This document shows positions 46,149 to 54,306 of a DNA stretch of 64,000 nt, in pieces. Where the stretch lies: positions 372,001 through 436,000 of the forward strand of contig NZ_CP032829.1 in assembly GCF_003660165.1 (NCBI RefSeq), in the 5' to 3' direction. This stretch comes from Sphingomonas paeninsulae. GTDB taxonomy: Bacteria > Pseudomonadota > Alphaproteobacteria > Sphingomonadales > Sphingomonadaceae. Made by a program: the position numbers and the translations under genes. The notes below the pieces were generated by a model that saw only the letters and a list, made by a program, of their open reading frames with translations, had not been told where the DNA came from and did no database searches. The number at the start of each line of letters is the position of its first letter. The stretch's first letter is position 1.

Positions 46149-48647
46149 ATGATTTTCCAGACTACACGAAGCCGCTTGACGGCTCGCATTCTGCTGGGCG
46201 TTTCACTGCTGGCGGCGTCAACCGCTCTGCACGCGCAGGCCACCACAGAAACGTCGCCACCCGACGTTCAGAACGGATCGACCTCTAACGGACCTACCGA
46301 CGATTCCGAGATCGTGGTGACAGCGCTTAAGCGCGCGACAAGCATCCAGCAGACGCCGATCTCTATTTCGGCAGTAAGCGCCGCTTCGCTGACTGCTCAG
46401 GGCATCACGGATTCGGCTCAACTGACTCGCACCGCGCCGAATCTGGTCATTAACGAGAACGCAAATGGCGGTAGCCGCGTCATCATCCGCAACCTTTATG
46501 CGGCGGGCGAACCGCTGGTCGGCCTCTATTATGACGAAACTCCGATTACCGGCACGAGCGGCGTTAGCAATGATGCCGGCGGAACACAGCCGAGCATCCG
46601 TCTATTCGACGTAGAGCGCGCTGAAGTTCTGCGCGGCCCACAAGGCACGCTCTACGGCGCGAGTTCGATGGGCGGCACGATCCGCCTGATCTTCGCCAAG
46701 CCCAATCTGGGTAAAGTCGAAGGCGCGCTCAACGGTCAGTTAACCGACGTCAGCCATGGCAGCGGCAGCGTTGGCACGAGCGTGGACGGCATGGTCAACC
46801 TGCCGGTCATCGAAAACGTGCTAGCCGTTCGGGCCGTCGGTTTCTGGGACCATACGGCAGGCTTCGTTGACAACAGCGTACTGGGCGTGAACGATTTCAA
46901 CCGCAACCGTAGCTATGGCGGCCGCTTGCTGGCGCGCTTTCGACCGACCGAAAGGCTGACGATCGACGGGATGGCCGTGTATCAGAACCGGCGCGGGTTC
47001 AACCCTACCTGGAATCTGGCCAAGTCTGAGGTCACCGGTGATAGGTACGACCAGGATCTGCGAATTAGAACTCCGCAGAAGGACGCGTTCGAACTGTATA
47101 GTGGTACGGTTAACTGGGACATGGACTTTGCAACATTGACCGCGATTGCTTCGCACTCAAAGCGTTCATTAGACATCAACTTCGACTACTCACCTTATTT
47201 CTCGCGATACTATACCGGCAAGACCCCGGCATCGAAGGTTCCCGGCTATGCCAATTTCGCAGCCGATTGTAATCGAGGGCTCGTTTCAGGATTGAATTCC
47301 TGCTCGGCGGATGAATATCAGCGGTTCGTCACGAACTGGGGCGTGCTGACGGCGTATCAGCCTCAGTCGACCAAGACCGATACACAGGAAATCCGGATTG
47401 CCGATGCACAGCATCCGCTGAAATGGACGATCGGTTTCTTTCACAGCAAGCGCCAAAACTACACCCAAAGCTTGCTGAACACGGTCGATCCGGTGACGGG
47501 ATTCCAGGTTTACCCGAACGGGTATTCTGCCAATCCATATGGCTTTAACTCGACAACACAGCTGGATCGCCGGATCAATGACACGCTCAAGCAGATTGCC
47601 GGTTTTGGCGAGCTGACCTGGGACGTTAACGAAAAGCTGAGCCTGACCACAGGTATTCGATACTTCGAATATAAGAAGATCACCGGCGCCGAGACGCTCA
47701 TTCCCAACTATGTGGCCGGCAATACGCGGTCGCCCTATTCAGAGCTAAAGGGCAAAGAAAACGGCAAGCTGCTCAAATTCAACGCGAGCTACAAGTTCAC
47801 GCGGAATCTGATGGTTTATGGTCTGGCGGCTCAGGGTTATCGCCCGGGGGGCGTCAACCAGACGCTCGGGCTGCCCAGCTATGCATCAACCTACGAGTCC
47901 GACAAGCTGTGGAACTACGAAGGCGGCGTGAAGAGCTCTTGGTTCAATCGCAAGCTGGTCTTCAACATCGACGCGTTCCAGATGGACTGGAGCAACGTGC
48001 AGATGTCGGCATCCTATCAGAGCGCGTTCAGCTTCATAACCAATACGCCGAGCAAGATCCGGATCCGTGGCATCGAGGCAGACAGTACGCTGTATCCAAT
48101 GGAAGGGCTCACTTTGCGCGCTTCGGGCAGCTACACTTCGGCCAAGCTGCAGGATGACGTCTCGCTTCCAGCCGGTATCAACCTGTGCACCGGTAGCCCG
48201 CCTTATGTCGATTGCGCCGTTCTCACCGGTATCGGCCGGAAGGGCAATACGGTGCCTTACTCGCCAAAGTGGACGTTGCAGGGATCGGCTGACTACACCC
48301 AGCCAATCGGAAACGATCTCTCGATCTTCTACCACGGTGACATCAGCTATCGCAGCGCATCCTGGACCGTATTCGATCATACGGCCGCCAACGTGACTCC
48401 CGGCGGCATGCGCTTGCCCGGCTTCGCTACGGTCGGCCTGCGAGTTGGACTGGAGAAGGGCGAGAACTGGGGCATCTACGCCTTCGCCAACAATCTGTTC
48501 GACGTGATCGGTGCGGTGAGCAAATCGACGAGCGCCACCAGTTCCACGCTCTCACCATTCGTATCTGGCGGCGTAACCTATCCCAGCGTTTACGTTACCT
48601 CCAGCCCGCCGAGGGTGATCGGTCTCAGCGCCAGGACTCGGTTCTAG
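46149..48647 (+). CDS. TonB-dependent outer membrane receptor
   Basis: The 832-residue precursor has a signal peptide (LTARILLGVSLLAASTALHAQ), a TonB box (DSEIVVTALKR), a plug domain (QQTPISISAVSAASLTAQGI, VERAEVLRGPQGTLYGASSMGGTIRLIFAKP) and a 22-strand-type barrel ending in RVIGLSARTRF with the terminal Phe needed for assembly. The ATG at 46149 starts the signal peptide; the frame continues upstream to 46086. The substrate is unknown. The next plus-strand gene is a secreted M14 peptidase, and such pairs in sphingomonads suggest uptake of peptides or their metal complexes. Confidence 0.93.
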   Translation: MIFQTTRSRLTARILLGVSLLAASTALHAQATTETSPPDVQNGSTSNGPTDDSEIVVTALKRATSIQQTPISISAVSAASLTAQGITDSAQLTRTAPNLVINENANGGSRVIIRNLYAAGEPLVGLYYDETPITGTSGVSNDAGGTQPSIRLFDVERAEVLRGPQGTLYGASSMGGTIRLIFAKPNLGKVEGALNGQLTDVSHGSGSVGTSVDGMVNLPVIENVLAVRAVGFWDHTAGFVDNSVLGVNDFNRNRSYGGRLLARFRPTERLTIDGMAVYQNRRGFNPTWNLAKSEVTGDRYDQDLRIRTPQKDAFELYSGTVNWDMDFATLTAIASHSKRSLDINFDYSPYFSRYYTGKTPASKVPGYANFAADCNRGLVSGLNSCSADEYQRFVTNWGVLTAYQPQSTKTDTQEIRIADAQHPLKWTIGFFHSKRQNYTQSLLNTVDPVTGFQVYPNGYSANPYGFNSTTQLDRRINDTLKQIAGFGELTWDVNEKLSLTTGIRYFEYKKITGAETLIPNYVAGNTRSPYSELKGKENGKLLKFNASYKFTRNLMVYGLAAQGYRPGGVNQTLGLPSYASTYESDKLWNYEGGVKSSWFNRKLVFNIDAFQMDWSNVQMSASYQSAFSFITNTPSKIRIRGIEADSTLYPMEGLTLRASGSYTSAKLQDDVSLPAGINLCTGSPPYVDCAVLTGIGRKGNTVPYSPKWTLQGSADYTQPIGNDLSIFYHGDISYRSASWTVFDHTAANVTPGGMRLPGFATVGLRVGLEKGENWGIYAFANNLFDVIGAVSKSTSATSSTLSPFVSGGVTYPSVYVTSSPPRVIGLSARTRF

Positions 48648-48736
48648 GAATTGGAGCCGGTTTTGAGGAAGGACCAAGCATGACAATGGCGCGTTTTGTG
48701 CATCGTTGCTCACAGCAGCTTTCATGATCGCGGCTG

Positions 48737-48767
48737 TCCATTGCGCGGGCCGGACCCGCGCAATGGA
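48737..48767. repeat. Perfect 13-bp hairpin between TonB receptor and M14 peptidase genes
   Basis: TCCATTGCGCGGG (48737-48749) pairs exactly with 48755-48767 around the loop CCGGA. No T-run follows, so it is not a classic terminator; it could be an attenuator, an mRNA-stabilising stem or part of a small RNA. The rest of the 265-bp gap holds no supported gene; a 60-codon frame at 48706-48888 has no recognisable features. Confidence 0.55.
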
Positions 48768-48912
48768 TGTCATGTTCCCTACCGGCTCTCCACGCCGCGA
48801 TCCGAAGCTCGGATTCTGGCTGTGCAGCCTTTCAACGGTGGAGAAGTTCTCCGTCGACGCGCTCTATTCGAGGGCGGCTACCAAATAGCATGTTTCTAAA
48901 AAGGGGTTTCCG

Positions 48913-51882
48913 ATGAGGTTTCGTATTTCCATTCAGGCCGCTGCGCTTGCCGCGACCATACTCTCCGGATTGCCGGCGCAGGCTCAAGTGCAGGCTCCGG
49001 CTCCCGCCGCGCCGGCAGCCACCTCCATCGTCCCCTCGGGTCTGGCACCGCTCACCCAACCGCAGGACGCCGAATATGGCAGACTGATCGACAAATATTT
49101 GATCGACAAGCGATTCACCACCGAACTGGTCGATCATATGCCGTTGTCGGATACAGTACCGTCGCCGCTCAAATTCTTCGGTCGCATTCCGGGAACGCCG
49201 GGTGAGTTGACCTATGCCGCCGATATCGCCCGCTATTATCGCGAGCTTGCGCGCACTTCGAAGCGAGTCAAATATATGACCCTCGGCACCTCGGAAGAGG
49301 GGCGCGAACAGGTGGTTCTCGCAATCGCCGACGAAGCGACGCTGGCGAAACTCGACGACTATAAGGCCCAACTCGCCGCACTGAGCGATCCCCGCCGCAC
49401 CAACGCGACCCAGGCGGCCGAGATCATCAAGACCGCCAAGCCGATCTACTGGGTGACGAGCGGCAATCACTCGCCTGAGACCGGCGGTCCCGAGATGTTG
49501 ATCGAACTCGCTTATCGTCTGGCGGTCGAGGATACGCCGTTCATCCGCAACATCCGCGACAATATGATAACCTTCATCACTCCGGTAATCGAGGTCGATG
49601 GGCGTGAAAAGATCGTCGATACTTATTATTACGGCAAGAAAACCGGCAAGCCCAAGCCACCGCTGGTCTATTGGGGAAAATATGTTGCTCACGACAACAA
49701 CCGCGACGGGCTCGGCCAATATCTAAAGCTTACGCAGGCTATCACCAACGAAATCCTCGAATGGCATCCGACGGTGATGCACGATCTGCACGAGGCGCAG
49801 TCCTATCTCTACACCTCGACCGGCACAGGCCCCTACAACCCTTCGCTGGACCCTATCCAGACGAACGAGTGGTGGCTGCTCGCCGAGACTGAAGTCATGG
49901 AGATGACCAAGCGCAACGTGCCCGGTGTATTTACTTACGGTTTCTATGACGGCTGGGTACCGAACTATCTGTTTTGGATCGCGCATACCCACAACAGCTT
50001 CGGTCGCTTCTATGAAGTGCAGAGCTACGGCCCCGATATCCAGAAAGGGTTAAAGCTGGCACCGTCTGTCACCAGCAAGGAATGGTATCGTCCCAATCCG
50101 CCGCTGCCGTCGATCGACTGGGCACCGCGCAACAACACCAATATCCAGGAATCGGCGCTGCTGTTCGCGTTGAACCGGGTCGCCACCGACCGCGCGCTCT
50201 ATCTTGAGAATTACTGGACCAAGAGCCGCAACGCGGTCGAAGTGGGCCGCACCGGCGCGATCAACGCCTGGGTCGTTCCGGCGAAGCAACATGCGCCGCA
50301 CAATGCCGCCGACATGCTCGAGATGCTACGCAAGCAGGGCATAGAGATTGCCACCGCCAGCCAGGATTTCACTGCGGGCGGCGTCAAGGTGGCGGCGGGC
50401 GACTATGTGATCCGCGCCGATCAGCCATATCGCACGCTGCTCGACATGTATCTGAGCGTGCAGAATTACCCGGTTAGCAATCCACGGCCTTATGACGATA
50501 CCGGCTGGACAATGCAGTACATGCACAATGTCGAGATGAAGACGATCAAGGATGCCGCAGTGTTCAGTCAGCCGCTTACCCCGGTGACTGGCGAAATCGC
50601 ACCGCGCGGCGGCGTAACCGGCATCGGCTCGACGATCGTATTTAACCATAACGGCGACAATGCGCTGGTAGCGCTGCGCTTCCGGCTCAAGGGCACGAAG
50701 ATGCTGGCAGCGGAAGCGCCGTTCGAGATCGACGGCCATTCTTATGCTGCAGGTAGCTTCATACTGCCCAATGCTAACCGTGCCGCAGTTGCCAGTGTCG
50801 CCGAGGCGCTGGGCCTAGAGGGCCAAGCGGTGGCGGCAGCACCGGCGGTAGCCAGCCACACGCTTACAGTTCCACGGATCGGCTATGTCCATAGCTGGCT
50901 GCGCACGCAGGATGAGGGCTGGTGGCGCGCCGCGCTCGACCATTATGGCATCCCCTATGATTATTTCGCCGACACCACGCTGAAGAAGCTCAATCTGCGC
51001 GCCAAATATGATGTGCTGATCTATCCGACCGTCGCCAACAGCGCGCGTGAGCAGTTCGTCGGCGTGGCGATGAACGGCACCGACCCGATCCCCTACAAGA
51101 AGACTGCGCTGACCCCACATCTCGGCCAGCTCGATTCAGCCGACGATATCCGTGGCGGCGTCGGCGGCGACGGGCTCGAAGCAATCGGCCGCTTCGTCAA
51201 AGCTGGCGGCACCCTGCTTGCCGACGGTTCGACGGTCGAGATGCTGTCGTCCTTTGGCGTTGCCCAGGGCGTCACCGTCAGCCAGCCGAGCGAGCTCTAT
51301 AGCAAGGGCGCGATCATGCGCGGCATGATTACCGACCAGGCGAGCCCGATCGTTTATGGTTATGGTGCCAAGCAGTTGCCGATCTACTTCTCGCAATCGC
51401 CGGTGCTCAACATCGCGCGTGGCGGCTCCGGCATGGGCTATTTCGATCCTAACGGTCCCGGAACCCGATTGGCGCAGAACATCACACCTAATGTGGGGCC
51501 GGCCCCGATTTCGGCGTGGCCGGGTGCATCAGCAGCACCGGCGTCGGCTGCTCCTGCATCTACGGTCGATCCGTCTCCGTTCGGATCGGCCGAACCTGCA
51601 TCGCGTGCGAGTGGCGCGGCGCAGACCCAATTGCCGCGCGTGGTTATGAGCTTTCCTGCGAAGGCGAACGACATCCTGCTCAGCGGTATGCTGAGCGGCG
51701 GCGACGCACTCACCAGTAAGCCGCTGGTGGTCGATCTGCCGAGCGGCAAGGGGCATATGGTGCTGTTCGCGCTGCGGCCCTTCTGGCGTTGGCAGACGCA
51801 GGGCAGCTATATGCTGGGCTTCAACACCATCCTCAACTGGGATCATCTGAGCCTGGGCAGCCCCGGCACGCCCGCGCCCTAA
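48913..51882 (+). CDS. Secreted M14-family zinc carboxypeptidase
   Basis: The 989-residue precursor begins with a signal peptide (MRFRISIQAAALAATILSGLPAQA). The M14 domain has the zinc motif HSPE (about His186, Glu189) in WVTSGNHSPETGGPEMLIELAYRL and a third ligand in MHDLHEAQ (His290 or His293). The C-terminal half is a long beta-rich extension (LTVPRIGYVHSWLRTQDEGWWRAALDHYG, DDIRGGVGGDGLEAIGRFVKAGGTLLADG) with an Ala/Pro-rich linker near residues 875-900, resembling glutamine-amidotransferase-like accessory domains of large M14 proteins. AGGGG precedes the ATG. It degrades peptides in the periplasm or outside, possibly to feed the TonB receptor. Confidence 0.88.
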   Translation: MRFRISIQAAALAATILSGLPAQAQVQAPAPAAPAATSIVPSGLAPLTQPQDAEYGRLIDKYLIDKRFTTELVDHMPLSDTVPSPLKFFGRIPGTPGELTYAADIARYYRELARTSKRVKYMTLGTSEEGREQVVLAIADEATLAKLDDYKAQLAALSDPRRTNATQAAEIIKTAKPIYWVTSGNHSPETGGPEMLIELAYRLAVEDTPFIRNIRDNMITFITPVIEVDGREKIVDTYYYGKKTGKPKPPLVYWGKYVAHDNNRDGLGQYLKLTQAITNEILEWHPTVMHDLHEAQSYLYTSTGTGPYNPSLDPIQTNEWWLLAETEVMEMTKRNVPGVFTYGFYDGWVPNYLFWIAHTHNSFGRFYEVQSYGPDIQKGLKLAPSVTSKEWYRPNPPLPSIDWAPRNNTNIQESALLFALNRVATDRALYLENYWTKSRNAVEVGRTGAINAWVVPAKQHAPHNAADMLEMLRKQGIEIATASQDFTAGGVKVAAGDYVIRADQPYRTLLDMYLSVQNYPVSNPRPYDDTGWTMQYMHNVEMKTIKDAAVFSQPLTPVTGEIAPRGGVTGIGSTIVFNHNGDNALVALRFRLKGTKMLAAEAPFEIDGHSYAAGSFILPNANRAAVASVAEALGLEGQAVAAAPAVASHTLTVPRIGYVHSWLRTQDEGWWRAALDHYGIPYDYFADTTLKKLNLRAKYDVLIYPTVANSAREQFVGVAMNGTDPIPYKKTALTPHLGQLDSADDIRGGVGGDGLEAIGRFVKAGGTLLADGSTVEMLSSFGVAQGVTVSQPSELYSKGAIMRGMITDQASPIVYGYGAKQLPIYFSQSPVLNIARGGSGMGYFDPNGPGTRLAQNITPNVGPAPISAWPGASAAPASAAPASTVDPSPFGSAEPASRASGAAQTQLPRVVMSFPAKANDILLSGMLSGGDALTSKPLVVDLPSGKGHMVLFALRPFWRWQTQGSYMLGFNTILNWDHLSLGSPGTPAP

Positions 51883-51888
51883 CCGAAA

Positions 51889-52067
51889 CTGGCCGAGCGG
51901 GTCCAAGGCATAGGCCGCTCAATGGTTGATGCCAGAGAACATTGGCTTCGAAAGCGACGGGGGGCGAAGGCGCCGCTTATGGTTCCCGAGAGGACACAAC
52001 GGTTGTGCAGTTCTACGAGCGGCTCGGCTACAAGGGCATGCCGCGCGTGCTAATGAGCAAGTGGCTA
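51889..52067 (+). pseudogene. C-terminal remnant of a GNAT acetyltransferase
   Basis: Directly after the M14 stop, one frame reads AERVQGIGRSMVDAREHWLRKRRGAKAPLMV, which contains the acetyl-CoA loop (QGIGRS) and following helix of GNAT enzymes. A second frame continues REDTTVVQFYERLGYKGMPRVLMSKWL, the typical end of the same fold. The N-terminal half is missing and the two parts are out of frame, so this is a decayed fragment. Its truncated edge coincides with the 3' end of the M14 gene, which points to a rearrangement breakpoint. Confidence 0.65.
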
Positions 52068-52076
52068 AACCAAACC

Positions 52077-52211
52077 TCAAAGGTCGGAACCATTGGGATA
52101 AACGTCAAATTGCTGCGCCAAATCCGCCAGCGTCCTTTCGCTCTTCACCGACGCCAGCGCGACCTTTGCCTTAAAGGTTGAGCTGTGATTCCGGCGGAGT
52201 CTCTTGCTCAT
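52077..52211 (-). mobile_element. Remnant of IS3-family transposase OrfA
   Basis: A minus-strand frame of 44 residues with GGAGAAAGG before its ATG encodes SKRLRRNHSSTFKAKVALASVKSE and RTLADLAQQFDVYPN, the N-terminal helix-turn-helix of IS3-family OrfA proteins. The similarity stops abruptly after PN, at about 52090, and no OrfB follows. Only the left end of the element remains. It abuts the GNAT remnant, so the 51.9-52.5 kb gap is a scar of mobile-element activity. Confidence 0.75.
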
Positions 52212-52218
52212 CCTTTCT

Positions 52219-52249
52219 CCTGTTCGCGACTATACTCGTCGCGAACAGG
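52219..52249. repeat. Perfect 12-bp inverted repeat upstream of the IS3 remnant
   Basis: CCTGTTCGCGAC (52219-52230) and its exact complement (52238-52249) flank the seven-base loop TATACTC. It lies eight bases before the OrfA start on the minus strand. It may belong to the insertion sequence's control region or be an operator with a -10-like TATACT in its centre. The remaining 52250-52495 holds no supported gene. Confidence 0.6.
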
Positions 52250-52495
52250 CAGGAATTCTACTTATCGCTCTGTTCAGTTTTGCCGAGCCACCTCTTATCC
52301 GACTGGCCCGGCACGGTAGCATTGGTCCAAGCCTGTTCACGGGAAGCCGACTGCCGTTGCGAACGATACCGATCGAGCATCAGGTTCATACCAAGCCCGA
52401 TGTGCGCACCTGGTTTTTGTGCTTGCGCGCCGGGCTGATATAGGGGCGACCGTGCCCATCGGGCCGACTCTGCGTCCGACACAGGAAAATGCCAC

Positions 52496-53176
52496 ATGCT
52501 GCTTCAGATCCCCGATCTGCTATCTGCGCAAGAAGTCGCCGACGTGCGTCGCTCGCTTCAGGAGGCATCGTGGGAGGATGGCCGCCGCACTGCCGGTCAT
52601 CAGGCGACGCGGGTTAAAAGCAATGAACAACTCGCTCTCAACGATCCAACGGCAAAGCAGATCGGCGACCTGATCCTCGACCGGCTTGGTCGCACGCCCT
52701 TGTTTATTGCCTCAGCTCTCCCGTTGCGCGTGCTGCACCCCCGATTCAACCGCTACGAAAACAGCGCCGCCTATGGCAGTCACGTCGATAGCGGCATTTT
52801 CCCCATCCCCGGCACCGCACTTCACGTTCGCAGCGACATTTCATCGACGCTGTTCCTCAGCGACCCGGAAGACTATGAAGGCGGCGAACTGGTCATCGAA
52901 GAACCATTCGGGGAACGTCGGGTGAAACTGCCCGCCGGGCACCTAATCGTATATCCGGGCAACAGCCTGCACCACGTTACGCCGGTGACATCGGGCGTCC
53001 GATTTGCCGCGTTCTTTTGGACGCAAAGCATGATCCGCGACGAACAACAGCGCCGCACGTTGTTGGACCTCGACCTCGCCATTCAAACCTTGTCCGCCGA
53101 TCACCCCGGACATTCCTCGATCGACGGGCTGACCAGTGTTTACCACAATCTGCTGCGCCAGTGGTCGGAGACGTGA
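52496..53176 (+). CDS. PKHD-type Fe(II)/2-oxoglutarate hydroxylase (PiuC/YbiX)
   Basis: The 226-residue protein matches the YbiX/PiuC family. The iron ligands are H96 and D98 in YGSHVDSG and His159 or His160 in SLHHVTPV; the 2-oxoglutarate-binding Arg is in SGVRFAAFFW. LLQIPDLLSAQEVADVRRSL and YEGGELVIEEPFGERRVKLPAGHLIVYPGNS are further family segments. In other bacteria it sits beside iron-siderophore TonB receptors and is induced by iron shortage; here the nearest TonB receptor is 4 kb upstream across a scar. The substrate is unknown. Its TGA overlaps the GTG start of the next gene. Confidence 0.92.
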   Translation: MLLQIPDLLSAQEVADVRRSLQEASWEDGRRTAGHQATRVKSNEQLALNDPTAKQIGDLILDRLGRTPLFIASALPLRVLHPRFNRYENSAAYGSHVDSGIFPIPGTALHVRSDISSTLFLSDPEDYEGGELVIEEPFGERRVKLPAGHLIVYPGNSLHHVTPVTSGVRFAAFFWTQSMIRDEQQRRTLLDLDLAIQTLSADHPGHSSIDGLTSVYHNLLRQWSET

Positions 53177-54294
53177 TCCCACCGGCTTCCGCCCCGACCG
53201 CGATCCCGGCTGATATTCATAATCTCGCTGATTACGAGCGACACGCAGAGGCGCTGCTGCCCGCCGATGCGTGGCGGCATATTCAGGGCGGAGCGGACAG
53301 GGAAGTGACGCTCACCGCCAATCGCACCGCTTTCGACAAAGTGCGCCTTTTGCCGCGCGTTCTGACCGACCTGCGCGGAGGCAACACCGCGCTTGACCTG
53401 TTCGGCAGGCAGCTCTCATCGCCGATCTTACTCGCACCGCTAGCCTATCAGAAAATTGCCCATGCGAGTGGCGAAGGCGAGACCGTCCGCGCAGCAATGG
53501 CGCTCGACACGCCAATGATCGTCAGCACGCTCTCCAGTCTCACGCTCGAAGATATCGCAACGATTGGACAACAGACCGCAGCCGGGTTCGGCATCGCGCC
53601 GGCTTCCCTATGGTTCCAGCTTTACCTTCAGGAAGAACGCGAATGGAGTGCCGAACTGGTGCGACGTGCCGAGGTTGCCGGATATGAAGCGATCGTGCTG
53701 ACCGTCGACACATCAATCAAGCGATCGACCTTCGTGCTGCCAGAGGGCGTCGATGCGGCCAATCTGCGTGGGATGCCACGCCGTACGCACACGACGACGC
53801 CCGGTGGCAACATATTGTTCGGTACGCCGCTCCTCAATGTCGCACCGCGCTGGGAGGATCTGGCGTGGCTTCGGAGCCTGACGAAACTGCCCTTGCTGGT
53901 GAAGGGTATACTCGCCGCCGAAGATGCACGTCTGGCAATCGAACATGGCGCGGACGGCATCATCGTATCGAACCACGGCGGCAGGTCGCTTGATGGCGCG
54001 CCCTCTCCGCTCGATGTAATGTCGTCAATCGTTAAGGCGGTGGCCGGGCGCGTACCGATCCTGCTGGACAGCGGGATCCGATCGGGAAGCGACGTAGCAA
54101 AGGCGCTGGCTTCAGGCGCAACGGCGGTCCTGATGGGACGCCCTCAATTCCACGGCCTTGCCGTCGCTGGCATGGCTGGCGTCGCGCATATCCTTCACAT
54201 CCTCCGCGCCGAACTGGAATTTACCATGGCTCAACTCGGTTGCGCGACACTGGCTGACATTACGGCCGATCGATTGTTCGTTTCGGGTCGGTAA
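53173..54294 (+). CDS. FMN-dependent alpha-hydroxyacid dehydrogenase (LldD/glycolate oxidase type)
   Basis: The 373-residue protein has the conserved IQGGADREVTLTANRTAFDKVRLLPRVL start, PILLAPLAYQKIAHASGE, STLSSLTLEDIA, WFQLYLQEERE, LTVDTSIKRSTF, LLVKGILAAEDARLAIEHGADGIIVSNHGGRSLDGAPS (catalytic His in the SNHGGR motif), LLDSGIRSGSDVAKALASGA and LMGRPQFHG. Members oxidise lactate, mandelate or glycolate. The GTG at 53173 shares bases with the stop of the hydroxylase gene, so the two are translated together. The substrate is unknown; the pairing with a PKHD hydroxylase is notable. Confidence 0.9.
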   Translation: MIPPASAPTAIPADIHNLADYERHAEALLPADAWRHIQGGADREVTLTANRTAFDKVRLLPRVLTDLRGGNTALDLFGRQLSSPILLAPLAYQKIAHASGEGETVRAAMALDTPMIVSTLSSLTLEDIATIGQQTAAGFGIAPASLWFQLYLQEEREWSAELVRRAEVAGYEAIVLTVDTSIKRSTFVLPEGVDAANLRGMPRRTHTTTPGGNILFGTPLLNVAPRWEDLAWLRSLTKLPLLVKGILAAEDARLAIEHGADGIIVSNHGGRSLDGAPSPLDVMSSIVKAVAGRVPILLDSGIRSGSDVAKALASGATAVLMGRPQFHGLAVAGMAGVAHILHILRAELEFTMAQLGCATLADITADRLFVSGR

Positions 54295-54306
54295 GGCTGT
54301 CGATCG

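Noticed and set aside
48706-48888. Small gene between TonB receptor and M14 peptidase
   Set aside because: No recognisable features; the frame spans the hairpin and is explained by chance in GC-rich sequence.
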